Source: Leucobacter sp. CX169 (GTDB taxonomy: Bacteria > Actinomycetota > Actinomycetes > Actinomycetales > Microbacteriaceae). From it: a DNA stretch of 64,000 bases. Within the stretch, counting starts at the first letter, position 1; every line of letters begins with the position of its first letter. The notes beneath the pieces are model-generated. The model did no database searches and was not told where the DNA came from. It saw only the letters and a list, made by a program, of their open reading frames with translations. The translations under genes were made by a program, and so were the position numbers. The DNA lies in assembly GCF_017161405.1 (NCBI RefSeq), contig NZ_CP071051.1:124001-188000 (forward strand). Reading direction: 5' to 3'. Of the stretch, positions 9,322-17,321 are shown piece after piece.

Positions 9322-10179
9322 ATGACGGATGCCCGCCCCACGGCGCGGCCGGAAGAGTGGACTTCGCACGAGGATGTGAAAGGGCAAATGATGACGATGT
9401 GGCCGGACGGGTACTCCTTTGGGGCGACCGTGAGTTTCGATTTCGACGCCGAGGAGGTCTGGATCGGCGAAGACCCCGAGAACGAGAGTCGGCCGGGCGT
9501 GCTGTCGCAGGGCGCCTACTCGCCCAAGGTGGCGATCCCGCTCATCCTCGCCATGCTCGAGCGCCAGGGCATCACGAGCACGTTCTACGTCCCCGGCCGC
9601 GACGCGCTGCGCCACCCCGGCCGCGTGCGCGAGATCCTCGCCGCGGGCCACGAGGTCGGTCATCACGGCCACTCGCACCAGTCCCCGACGCTGCAGAGCC
9701 GCGACGAGGAGGCGGCCGAGATGCGGGACGGCCTGGCCGCCCTGCAGGGCCTCGGCGCGGATGTCGTCGGGTACCGCTCGCCGTCGTGGGACTTCAGCCC
9801 CAATACGCTCGACCTGCTCGAGGAGCACGGTTTCGCGTACTCGTCGAACCTGATGGACGACATCCGTCCGTACCGGCACGAGGGCCGCCCCCTCGTCGAG
9901 GTACCCGTGTCGTGGATGCTCGACGACGCCCCCCACTTTTGGTTCGCGTCGGACACCTGGCAAAAGACCATCCGATCCGCCGCCGAGGTCGAGGCGCTGT
10001 GGCTCGAAGAGATCGAGGGGATCGCGGCGCTTGGCGGCCACGTCATGCTGACGACCCACCCCCAGTTCATCGGCCGCCCGGGCCGCCTGCTCATGCTCGA
10101 GCGGGTCATCGAGCGGATGCGCGAGATGGGCGCCTGGATTGCACCCACCCGCGACGTGGCCGACCGAGTGGTCGCCTAG
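9322..10179 (+). CDS. Polysaccharide-deacetylase-fold hydrolase, probable cyclic imide hydrolase
   Basis: This 285-residue NodB-fold metal hydrolase has the catalytic/metal motifs SFDFDAEE (residues 39-45) and HGHSH (115-119), then YRSPSWDFSP, and a C-terminal TTHPQFIGRP histidine motif. This pattern is closest to the PgdA/PuuE/cyclic-imide-hydrolase branch, not to chitin or peptidoglycan deacetylases, and there is no signal peptide. A cytoplasmic enzyme opening a cyclic amide fits the neighbouring hyuAB genes. It overlaps the next gene by TAGTG, so it heads the rightward catabolic operon. Allantoinase-like activity is an alternative. Confidence 0.8.
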   Translation: MTDARPTARPEEWTSHEDVKGQMMTMWPDGYSFGATVSFDFDAEEVWIGEDPENESRPGVLSQGAYSPKVAIPLILAMLERQGITSTFYVPGRDALRHPGRVREILAAGHEVGHHGHSHQSPTLQSRDEEAAEMRDGLAALQGLGADVVGYRSPSWDFSPNTLDLLEEHGFAYSSNLMDDIRPYRHEGRPLVEVPVSWMLDDAPHFWFASDTWQKTIRSAAEVEALWLEEIEGIAALGGHVMLTTHPQFIGRPGRLLMLERVIERMREMGAWIAPTRDVADRVVA

Positions 10180-10949
10180 TGGGGGCCGCACGGCCGGTCG
10201 TGATCGTGACCGGCGCGGCCTCGGGCATCGGCCGCGCGATCGCCGAGCGCCTGCTCGCCGACGGCGCGCGCCTCGCGCTCTGCGACCTGGACGCCAGCCT
10301 GACCGAGACCTTTGCCGCCGAGATCGCGAGCGGCGACGTCGTCGCGCGTGTCGGCGACGTGTCGGCGGATGGCGAGGCGGACGCGCTCGTCGGGGCGGCG
10401 CTCGCCGCCTTCGGCCAGCTCGACGGCCTCGTGAACAATGCGGCGACGGGCGGGCCCGGCGCCGAGGTCAGCACCCTGGACCTCGACGCGCTGCGCCGCA
10501 CGCTCGACATCAACGTCGTCGCGCTCGTCGCCCTGGTGCAGGCCGCGACCCCCGCGCTCACGAGGGCGGGCGGCAGCATCGTCAACCTCGGTTCGGTGTT
10601 CGCCACCGAGCCCGTCCGCGCCGGCGGCGCGTACTGCATGAGTAAGGGCGCGGTACACACGCTGACCCGCGTGCTCGCGATCGAGCTCGGCGGCGCTGGG
10701 GTGCGGTGCAACACGGTCGCCCCCGGCTACATCCTGACGAAGATGCACGAGGACGAGGTCGCCGGGCAGGCGGCCGAGCTCGGCATCGCGGTTGATGAGC
10801 GCTTCGCCCAGCTGCGCGCCGAGGTGCCCCTGCAGCGTCACGGCACCCCCGCGGACATCGCGGGCGCGGTCGCCTGGCTGCTCGGCCCGGACTCCGCCTA
10901 CGTCACGGGCCAGTCGATTCCCGTCAACGGCGGAATCCAATTCTCGTGA
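10179..10949 (+). CDS. SDR family NAD(P)-dependent oxidoreductase
   Basis: This 256-residue classical short-chain dehydrogenase has an intact cofactor loop (TGAASGIGRA), NNA motif, catalytic Ser in NLGSVF, and YCMSK. PGYILTKM and the C-terminal PVNGGIQFS are typical. The GTG at 10179 overlaps the stop of the imidase-like gene, and its own end overlaps the next gene by GTGA, so translation is coupled. It probably oxidises or reduces a hydroxy/keto intermediate of the pathway; the substrate is unknown. Confidence 0.93.
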   Translation: MGAARPVVIVTGAASGIGRAIAERLLADGARLALCDLDASLTETFAAEIASGDVVARVGDVSADGEADALVGAALAAFGQLDGLVNNAATGGPGAEVSTLDLDALRRTLDINVVALVALVQAATPALTRAGGSIVNLGSVFATEPVRAGGAYCMSKGAVHTLTRVLAIELGGAGVRCNTVAPGYILTKMHEDEVAGQAAELGIAVDERFAQLRAEVPLQRHGTPADIAGAVAWLLGPDSAYVTGQSIPVNGGIQFS

Positions 10950-11701
10950 GCGGCGACGCGGTGGACGGTACCCGGGGCCTGGTCGTCTCGGGGGCCCACC
11001 CCGAGATTGTCGACGCGGTGGCGGCCCTCGCCGTCGAGCGCGGCTGGCGGGTCGCGGTGCTCTCGGACATCGCCTGCCAGCAGGATCTTCTCGGTGCCGG
11101 CTTCGATATGGAGGGCAACGCCGAGCTCGCGGTCAACCTCAGCGACCCGTCGTCCATTGAGTCGGCGTTTGCCGGCATCACCGCGCAGTGGGGCCGCGCG
11201 CCCGACGCCGTCGTGCACTGCACCAACCCGTCGCACACGGCCGCGGCCGTGACCGAGTCGGCGAGCGAGTGGGACGCGAACCAGGCCGATGAACTGCGGG
11301 CCGCCTTCCTCGTCGCCCAGGCGGGGGCGCGCGAGATGCTGCGCCTGCGCGGGGCCCGCGCCGAGCTCGGCAGCGTCGTGTTGGTCGGCTCGCTCGCGGG
11401 CAGCCGCGGCTCGATCCGCTCCTCGGGTGTCTCGCGGGCGACCGCCGACGGGGGACTCGTCGGGATGACCCGGCAGCTCGCGGTCGAGTGGGGCGGCGAC
11501 GGCATCCGGGTGAACGCGGTGCAGGCCGGAGGCCTGGATCCTGCGCTGCGCAACAACCCGGACTACCTGGCCCGCGTGCCGCTTCGCCGCGCGGCCGCCC
11601 CGCGCGAGGTGGCGGAAGTATGCCAATTTCTCGTGAGTGAGGCATCCTCATACGTGACGGGTGTTGTGCTGCCGGTAGATGGGGGCCTGCTGGCGGCGTG
11701 A
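10946..11701 (+). CDS. SDR-fold protein lacking the catalytic residues
   Basis: This 251-residue protein aligns along its length with SDR enzymes (RVNAVQAGGL, SSYVTGVVLPVDGG) but lacks the functional motifs. The cofactor loop reads SGAHPEIVDAV (residues 15-25) instead of TGxxxGxG. At the YxxxK position the sequence is R164-ATA-D168, so both Tyr and Lys are gone. The NNAG position is HCTNPS. It is translationally coupled to the intact SDR upstream, which suggests a non-catalytic subunit or regulator partnering that enzyme (inference). It is the last gene before the regulator/transport part of the block. Confidence 0.8.
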   Translation: MSGDAVDGTRGLVVSGAHPEIVDAVAALAVERGWRVAVLSDIACQQDLLGAGFDMEGNAELAVNLSDPSSIESAFAGITAQWGRAPDAVVHCTNPSHTAAAVTESASEWDANQADELRAAFLVAQAGAREMLRLRGARAELGSVVLVGSLAGSRGSIRSSGVSRATADGGLVGMTRQLAVEWGGDGIRVNAVQAGGLDPALRNNPDYLARVPLRRAAAPREVAEVCQFLVSEASSYVTGVVLPVDGGLLAA

Positions 11702-11757
11702 GACGGGTAACTGGTTCTCTCGGGAACCCCGATTCAATACATACATAAGGGGGCAGG

Positions 11758-13488
11758 ATGCAGGATCGACTCGCGATTGAGCAGGTGGTTGACCGCTCGA
11801 CCCCGCTCGAGTCGTTGCCCCGCGAGGTGCCGGCGCAGCTGTGGGAATACACCCAGGCCTTCCTCCGCGTCGAGCGTCGGACCGTCCGCTTCATGTGGCG
11901 CGACGGCGACCGTTGGCTCGACGTCACCCTGGTGCGCGGCGAGACCACCGGCGGGGCGCGCGCGCTGCCGCGCGTCTCGGTCCGGATCAACGAGGCCGAG
12001 ATGCCTCGCGGGATCACCGCCCGCGAGTTCGACGTCCTCACGCTGGTCGCACTCGGGCTGACGAACGGCGGCATCGCCGAGCGCCTCGGCACCTCGGCCC
12101 GCACCGTCTCGACCCAGATCGAACGGCTGCTCGGAAAGCTCGGCCAGGGCACCCGCGGCGGGCTCGCGGCGCTCGCCGTCGACGTCGGCCTGCTGCGGCT
12201 GCCCCTGCCGGGCGGCGCCCCCGAGGCGGGCGGGATCGGCGTGGCCGAGCTCGAGCTCGCCCACCGCTCGAACGCCTCGCACGGCCTCAGCCCCATCCGC
12301 GCGAACGAGGCGGACCGCGCCCCGATCCTGCTCGGCATCGTCATTCCGAAGGACGTCGGGGGCGACACGGAGCAGATGCTGCACGGCGCGCTGCTCGCGG
12401 TCGACGAGGTCAACGAACAGGGCGGCCTGGGCGGGCGGCAGATCAAGGTCGTGCAGGCGCCCGTCGAGATGTTCGGCTGGGAGAGTGTGCGCGCGGGTCT
12501 GCAGTCGCTCTTCGACGCCGGTGTCGACGCCATCGTGACGAGCTACGTGAGCGCCGAGCACCCGGGTTTTCTCGAGCTCATCGCCGACTACGGCCGGCCC
12601 TTTTTGCACACGGCGACGTTTGACGCGGACGTGCTGCGCACCGAGGCCGAGCCCTACCGCTACGGCGCGATCTTCCAGACCTGCGCGTCAGAGGTGCACT
12701 ATGCCCCGGGCATGCTGCGCTTCGTGCAGGCGCTCGAGGCCTCGGGCAAGTGGACGCCGCGCACGCACCGGGTCGTCGGGATCGAGCAGGCCTCGATCAG
12801 CATGCGGCTTTCGACGCCCGCCTTCATCGAGACGGCGAACGCCTGTGGCTGGGACGTCGCCCGCACGATCGAGACCCCCGCGGGCGCGACGGACTGGGAG
12901 CAGGTCATCGCCGAGGCGAACGCCGTCGAGCCCGACGTGCTCTTCGTCGCGAACTACCTCGAGGACGAGCTCGTCGCGTTCCAACAGGCCCTCTTGCGCG
13001 ACCCCATCCCGGCCCTCGTCTACAGCGTCTACGCGCCGTCCATCCCGTCCTTCGCCGAGCGCCTCGGAGCCCAGGCCGAGGGGATCGTCTGGTCGACGAC
13101 GACCGGCACCTACGACGACGACCTCGGCCGCCGCTTTCGGCGCCGCTACCGCGAGCGCTTCGGCGCCGACCCCGGCTGGTCGCAGGCCGGCGCGGCGTAC
13201 GACCAGGTCCGGGTGCTCGCCGCGGCGTGGTCGTCGGTCGACGCCCGCAACGTTACCGAGGTCACCCGGTACATCCGGCGCTGGCCGCACCGCGGCGTGA
13301 ACGGGGTCTACTACTTCGGAGAGAGTGGTCACGCGCCGCTGCTCTACCCCGACACGACGAACGACGCGGCGCTCAGCCAGGCCCACCTCGTCTACCAGAT
13401 GCGCGGGCGTGAACAGGTGCTGCTCGCCCCCGAGCCCTTCGGCAAGCTCAGCGACTTCCGGCTGCCTCCCTGGATTTCCACGGTGTAA
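11758..13488 (+). CDS. One-component regulator: LuxR-type HTH fused to a substrate-binding-protein domain
   Basis: This 576-residue protein has a LuxR/GerE helix-turn-helix at about residues 86-148 (ITAREFDVLTLVALGLTNGG, then TSARTVSTQIERLLGKLG). From about residue 190 to the end there is a type I periplasmic-binding fold of the Peripla_BP_6/amide-urea-binding family. No signal peptide or membrane segment is present, so the binding domain is cytoplasmic. It is clearly paralogous to the binding protein encoded next to it: GIVWSTTTGT and WSQAGAAYD match GVVWSTTIGT and LSQSGAQYD, and the C-termini match as well. It most likely senses the transported compound and controls the ABC and catabolic genes. 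AAGGGGG lies upstream of the ATG. Confidence 0.88.
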   Translation: MQDRLAIEQVVDRSTPLESLPREVPAQLWEYTQAFLRVERRTVRFMWRDGDRWLDVTLVRGETTGGARALPRVSVRINEAEMPRGITAREFDVLTLVALGLTNGGIAERLGTSARTVSTQIERLLGKLGQGTRGGLAALAVDVGLLRLPLPGGAPEAGGIGVAELELAHRSNASHGLSPIRANEADRAPILLGIVIPKDVGGDTEQMLHGALLAVDEVNEQGGLGGRQIKVVQAPVEMFGWESVRAGLQSLFDAGVDAIVTSYVSAEHPGFLELIADYGRPFLHTATFDADVLRTEAEPYRYGAIFQTCASEVHYAPGMLRFVQALEASGKWTPRTHRVVGIEQASISMRLSTPAFIETANACGWDVARTIETPAGATDWEQVIAEANAVEPDVLFVANYLEDELVAFQQALLRDPIPALVYSVYAPSIPSFAERLGAQAEGIVWSTTTGTYDDDLGRRFRRRYRERFGADPGWSQAGAAYDQVRVLAAAWSSVDARNVTEVTRYIRRWPHRGVNGVYYFGESGHAPLLYPDTTNDAALSQAHLVYQMRGREQVLLAPEPFGKLSDFRLPPWISTV

Positions 13489-13541
13489 TCCGTCATTTGA
13501 CGCATGACGCCCGGGCTCCGGCGCGATTGCATGAGTATTGA

Positions 13542-13560
13542 TGGCCGCTGCGTGCGGCCA
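13542..13560. promoter_or_regulatory. Inverted repeat before the transporter operon
   Basis: TGGCCGC and GCGGCCA (13542-13548 and 13554-13560) flank a 5-bp spacer. They lie in the 98-bp gap between the regulator gene and the binding-protein gene, 26 bp before the latter's start. It could be the operator of the LuxR/binding-domain regulator or a short hairpin ending the regulator message; the sequence alone does not decide. Confidence 0.4.
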
Positions 13561-13586
13561 CTGCATGCATCCACAAAGGAGTGAAG

Positions 13587-14918
13587 ATGACCGAACATCG
13601 TGCTGAGCCGCCAGTTCGTCGGCCAAAGCCAGTGAACCGACGGAACTTTGTCACCGGCCTCGGGCTTGCCGGGGTGGGCGGTCTGCTCGCCGGCGGTGGC
13701 CTCGGCTACGGGCTCGCCCCGCGCGGCGCCCAGGGTGGCGCGGTGGGTGGCGGAGGCGTCACCAAGATCGGCATGGTCGCCCCGGTGACCGGCCCGTACT
13801 CGGGCGATGGCCAGGAGATGGTGCGCGGCGCCGAGCTCGCGGTCGAGGACATCAACCAGGCCGGCGGCCTGCTCGGCAATCAGCTCGAGCTCGTCACCGC
13901 CGACATCGCGGACATGGCGCCCGAAAACTTCATCCAGGCGGCCCAGCGGCTCGTCTCGCAGGAGAAGGTGGCTGCCGCGTTCGGCGGGTACACGACCGCG
14001 ACGTCGGTCGAGTTCGACATCTACGCGCAGGCCGGCGTGCCCCTCTTCCACACGAACACGCTGCAGGAGAACACGGACTACGCCGTCAAGAACGGCATGA
14101 CCAACATCTTCCAGTGCTGCCCGACCGAGATCTGGTACGCGAGCGGCTTCATCCAGCTCATGCAGGAGTGGATCGAGAGCGGCGTCTGGACGCCGTCATC
14201 GAACACCGTCGCGGTGATCTCAAGCAACGACTCGTACTCGATCTCCATCGCGAAGGTGCTGCAGGAGGGTATCAAGAAGCTCGGCTGGACCGTCACGATG
14301 TACGAGGAAGTCAGCGTTCCCTACGCCGACTGGGGCCCGCAGCTCTCGAAGATCCGTAACAACCCGCCCGGACTCATCTTCATCACCGACTACCTCGCGG
14401 GCGATCTCGCGAGCTTCGCGAAGCAGTTCGCCGCCGCCCCGACCAACTCGCTGCTGTACCAGCAGTACGGCCCGAGCGTGCCCGAGTACCTCGAGCTCGC
14501 GGGCGACGCGGCGAACGGCGTGGTCTGGTCGACCACGATCGGCACGCTCCCCGACGAGATGGGGACGGCCTTCCGTCAGCGCTACCTCGACACCTACGGC
14601 ACCGAGGCCGGCCTCAGCCAGTCGGGCGCACAGTACGACATCGTGCGCCTGTGGTCGCGCGCCGCCGCTCTTGCCGGCGACCCCTACGCCTTCGAGCGGG
14701 TGACGAACGCGGTGCTCGCGAACACCTTCCGCGGCGTCGTGGGCACCTACGGCTTCGACCAGAAGGAACTCACCGCGATTCCGTTCCCCGACAAGCTCGC
14801 CGACCCGAGTCTCGCGATGCCGCACCTGACCTACCAGATCCAGGACGGCAAGCAGGTGCTCTTCTCGCCGGCTCCGTACGGCCTGGGCGAGTTCGTGCTG
14901 CCGAAGTGGCTGAGCTGA
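13587..14918 (+). CDS. ABC transporter substrate-binding protein (urea/amide/branched-chain amino acid type)
   Basis: This 443-residue Peripla_BP_6-family binding protein resembles UrtA/AmiC/LivK-type proteins. The N-terminus carries a twin-arginine pattern (NRRNFVTG) followed by a glycine-rich hydrophobic stretch. No lipobox cysteine is present, so it is either a Tat-secreted protein or stays anchored by its uncleaved signal; both are unusual for a Gram-positive binding protein. The ATG at 13587 is chosen because AAGGAG sits at ideal distance; GTG at 13581 is inside that site. It leads the five-gene transporter operon, whose genes overlap by 1-4 bp after this one. The ligand is unknown, probably an amide or ureide. 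Confidence 0.92.
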   Translation: MTEHRAEPPVRRPKPVNRRNFVTGLGLAGVGGLLAGGGLGYGLAPRGAQGGAVGGGGVTKIGMVAPVTGPYSGDGQEMVRGAELAVEDINQAGGLLGNQLELVTADIADMAPENFIQAAQRLVSQEKVAAAFGGYTTATSVEFDIYAQAGVPLFHTNTLQENTDYAVKNGMTNIFQCCPTEIWYASGFIQLMQEWIESGVWTPSSNTVAVISSNDSYSISIAKVLQEGIKKLGWTVTMYEEVSVPYADWGPQLSKIRNNPPGLIFITDYLAGDLASFAKQFAAAPTNSLLYQQYGPSVPEYLELAGDAANGVVWSTTIGTLPDEMGTAFRQRYLDTYGTEAGLSQSGAQYDIVRLWSRAAALAGDPYAFERVTNAVLANTFRGVVGTYGFDQKELTAIPFPDKLADPSLAMPHLTYQIQDGKQVLFSPAPYGLGEFVLPKWLS

Positions 14919-15715
14919 TGAGCACCGAAGCTGCCCTGCTGGAAGTGCGGGGCGCGACCAAACGCTACGGCGGCCTCACCGCCGTGAACGACGTCAGCTT
15001 CGAGGTCCAACGCGGCGAAATCTTCGGCATCGCGGGCCCCAACGGGGCGGGCAAGACGACCCTGTTCGACGTGCTTACCGGCATGGTGCGGGCGACCGAT
15101 GGCGAGACCCTGTTCCGGGGCAAGCCGATTCACCAGGCGACGGTGCACGAGATCTGCCATCTCGGGATCACCCGCACCTTCCAGCAGCCGTCGGTGTTCG
15201 ACAGCGAAACCGTGCTCGGCAACGTCCTGGTCGGCGCTCACTTCGGCTCGGGCGCTCCCTGGTGGCGCGGCCTGCGCCGGGGCGACGAACCGTGGGACCA
15301 CGCGGTCTCGGCGCTCGATTTCGTCGGCCTTTCCGGCCGCGAGTCCGAGGTTTCGGGACCGCTGCCCGTCTACGACAAGAAGCGGCTCATGATTGCCTCG
15401 GCCCTCGCGAGCGGCCCCGAGCTGCTCTTCCTCGACGAGCCGTTCGGCGGGCTCACGGACGAGGAGATCGACCAGCTCATGGTGCTTCTCGAGAAGATCC
15501 GCGACAGCGGGGTCACGATCGTGCTCATCGAGCACGTCATGCGCGCGCTCATGGCGCTTGCCGACCGGATCCTGATTATGAACCAGGGCGCGACCCTCTT
15601 GCAGGGCGACCCCGCGACGGTCATGCGCGACCCCGAGGTGGTGCGCGTGTACCTCGGTACCGGAGCCGCCGCCGAGGCGACCCGCTCGCTGCCAGTGAAG
15701 GGAGAACGGGCATGA
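14918..15715 (+). CDS. ABC transporter ATP-binding protein (LivG-like)
   Basis: This 265-residue LivG/UrtD-type ATPase has an intact Walker A (GPNGAGKTT), Walker B (LLFLDEP) and H-loop (IEHVM). The C-loop normally read as LSGGQ or LAYGQ is LPVYDKKR here, a marked departure in the signature motif. The ATG overlaps the preceding stop (TGATG). It pairs with the LivF-like ATPase downstream to drive import through the two permeases; the second ATPase keeps a standard signature, so an asymmetric dimer is likely. Confidence 0.93.
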   Translation: MSTEAALLEVRGATKRYGGLTAVNDVSFEVQRGEIFGIAGPNGAGKTTLFDVLTGMVRATDGETLFRGKPIHQATVHEICHLGITRTFQQPSVFDSETVLGNVLVGAHFGSGAPWWRGLRRGDEPWDHAVSALDFVGLSGRESEVSGPLPVYDKKRLMIASALASGPELLFLDEPFGGLTDEEIDQLMVLLEKIRDSGVTIVLIEHVMRALMALADRILIMNQGATLLQGDPATVMRDPEVVRVYLGTGAAAEATRSLPVKGERA

Positions 15716-16437
15716 GTGAGAACTCGATTCTGGAGGTGACCGGCCTCGTCGCGGGCTACGGCTCGACGCCGGCGGTCCACAACGCCACGTTCTCGGTGAA
15801 CGAGGGCGAGTGCGCCGTACTGATCGGCCCGAATGGGCACGGCAAGACCACGATCCTGCGCGCGATCAGCGGCCTGGTGCGACCGTCGGGCGGCGAGATC
15901 CGCTTCGACGGCCAGGTCTCGACGCACGAAAAGGTCGAGAAGCTGGTCGACCGCGGGCTGATTCACATCCCGCAGGGCGACCTCGTGTTTCCCGACATGA
16001 CGGTGGCCGAGAACCTGACGCTCGGCGCCTTCTCGCGCTCGGCGCACAAGCTGGCCAAGGAAAAGCTCGAGCGCGTCTTCGAGCAGTTCCCGAAGCTCGC
16101 GGAGCGCTCGGGCCAGCGCGCCCGCACGCTCTCGGGCGGCGAGCGGCGCATGCTCGCCCTCGGCCGCGGCATGATGGGCGAGGCCCGTCTCATGATGATC
16201 GACGAGCCGAGCCTCGGCCTCGCCCCGGTCATCGTCGACGAGGTGTACGAGCTCATCCGCGGCATCGCGGACTCGGGCCTCACGGTGCTGCTGGTCGAGG
16301 AGAACGTCTCGCGCGCCGCGACGCTCGCCGACCGCGTGCACCTGGTCGAAAACGGAGAGATCCTCCGTTCGGGCACCGCAGACGCGGTGCTCAACGACGC
16401 CGCGGTGGCGGCCACCTACCTGGGGGTGACGGAATGA
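15712..16437 (+). CDS. ABC transporter ATP-binding protein (LivF-like)
   Basis: This 241-residue LivF/UrtE-type ATPase has Walker A GPNGHGKTT, Q-loop IPQGDLVFPDMTV, signature LSGGERRML, Walker B MMIDEPS and the downstream LLVEENV. It overlaps the LivG-like gene and the first permease gene by 4 bp each (ATGA). It is the second nucleotide-binding subunit of the amide/branched-chain-type importer. Confidence 0.95.
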   Translation: MSENSILEVTGLVAGYGSTPAVHNATFSVNEGECAVLIGPNGHGKTTILRAISGLVRPSGGEIRFDGQVSTHEKVEKLVDRGLIHIPQGDLVFPDMTVAENLTLGAFSRSAHKLAKEKLERVFEQFPKLAERSGQRARTLSGGERRMLALGRGMMGEARLMMIDEPSLGLAPVIVDEVYELIRGIADSGLTVLLVEENVSRAATLADRVHLVENGEILRSGTADAVLNDAAVAATYLGVTE

Positions 16438-17321
16438 ACCTCATCCTGCAGACGCTCGTGAGCACGATCGTGCAGGGCTCGATGCTGGCGTTGATCACGA
16501 TCGGCATGAGCCTCGTCTACGGCACACTGCGCGTGCTCAACATGGCGCAGGGCGTCATGGTGATGCTCGGCGGCGTCGCCGCCTACGTCACCGTGGCGAA
16601 CCTCGGGCTCTCGCCCTGGTGGGCCATGCTCATCGCGGCCATAGTGACCTTCGCCCTCGGCGTCGCGAGCTATTTTGTCGGTGTGAAGCCGCTCGTCGGG
16701 AAGGCCGGCGTCGACTTCGAGATGACCGCGTTCATCTCGACGTTCGCCATCGCCACGATCCTGCAGAGCGTCGTGCTGTGGGTGTTCGGGCCCCGCCAGA
16801 AGAACTTCCCCGAGCTCATCTCGGGCAGGATCGAACTCACGGACGGGGTCTCGATCACGTGGCACCAGGTGCTCACCGCGGTCATCGCGATCGGCATGCT
16901 CGCGGCGCTCGGGCTGTTCCTCACCCGCTCGCGCTATGGCCTCGCGATCACCGCGGTGGCACAAAACCTCGACGCCGCGCGCCTCATGGGCATCCCGGCC
17001 AAGCGGGTCTACGTGCTGACGATGGGCATCGCGAGCGCGCTCGCCGGGGTCGCCGGCGTGCTGCTCGCGCCCGTCTACTTCGTCTCGCCGAACATGGGTG
17101 ACCTGCCGCTGTTGCAGGCCCTCATCGTGGTGATCTTCGCGGGGCTCGGCAGCGTCCGGGGCACCGTCATCGCCGCCTACATCATCGGCTTTGTGCAGGC
17201 GGCCGTGTCGATCTTCTGGAGCTCAACGTTCGCGCTCCCCGTCCTCTACGCGATCATCGTGGTCGTGCTCATCGTCCGGCCCTACGGGATCGCCGGCAAG
17301 CCGCAGGAGGCCCGACTGTGA
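16434..17321 (+). CDS. Branched-chain amino acid-type ABC permease (LivH-like)
   Basis: This 295-residue BPD_transp_2 permease has about eight membrane segments. SLVYGTLRVLNMAQG near the N-terminus is the LivH signature, and GLGSVRGTVIAAYIIGFVQA near the C-terminus is the conserved inner-loop region that contacts the ATPases. It overlaps both neighbouring genes by ATGA/GTGA. Confidence 0.95.
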   Translation: MNLILQTLVSTIVQGSMLALITIGMSLVYGTLRVLNMAQGVMVMLGGVAAYVTVANLGLSPWWAMLIAAIVTFALGVASYFVGVKPLVGKAGVDFEMTAFISTFAIATILQSVVLWVFGPRQKNFPELISGRIELTDGVSITWHQVLTAVIAIGMLAALGLFLTRSRYGLAITAVAQNLDAARLMGIPAKRVYVLTMGIASALAGVAGVLLAPVYFVSPNMGDLPLLQALIVVIFAGLGSVRGTVIAAYIIGFVQAAVSIFWSSTFALPVLYAIIVVVLIVRPYGIAGKPQEARL

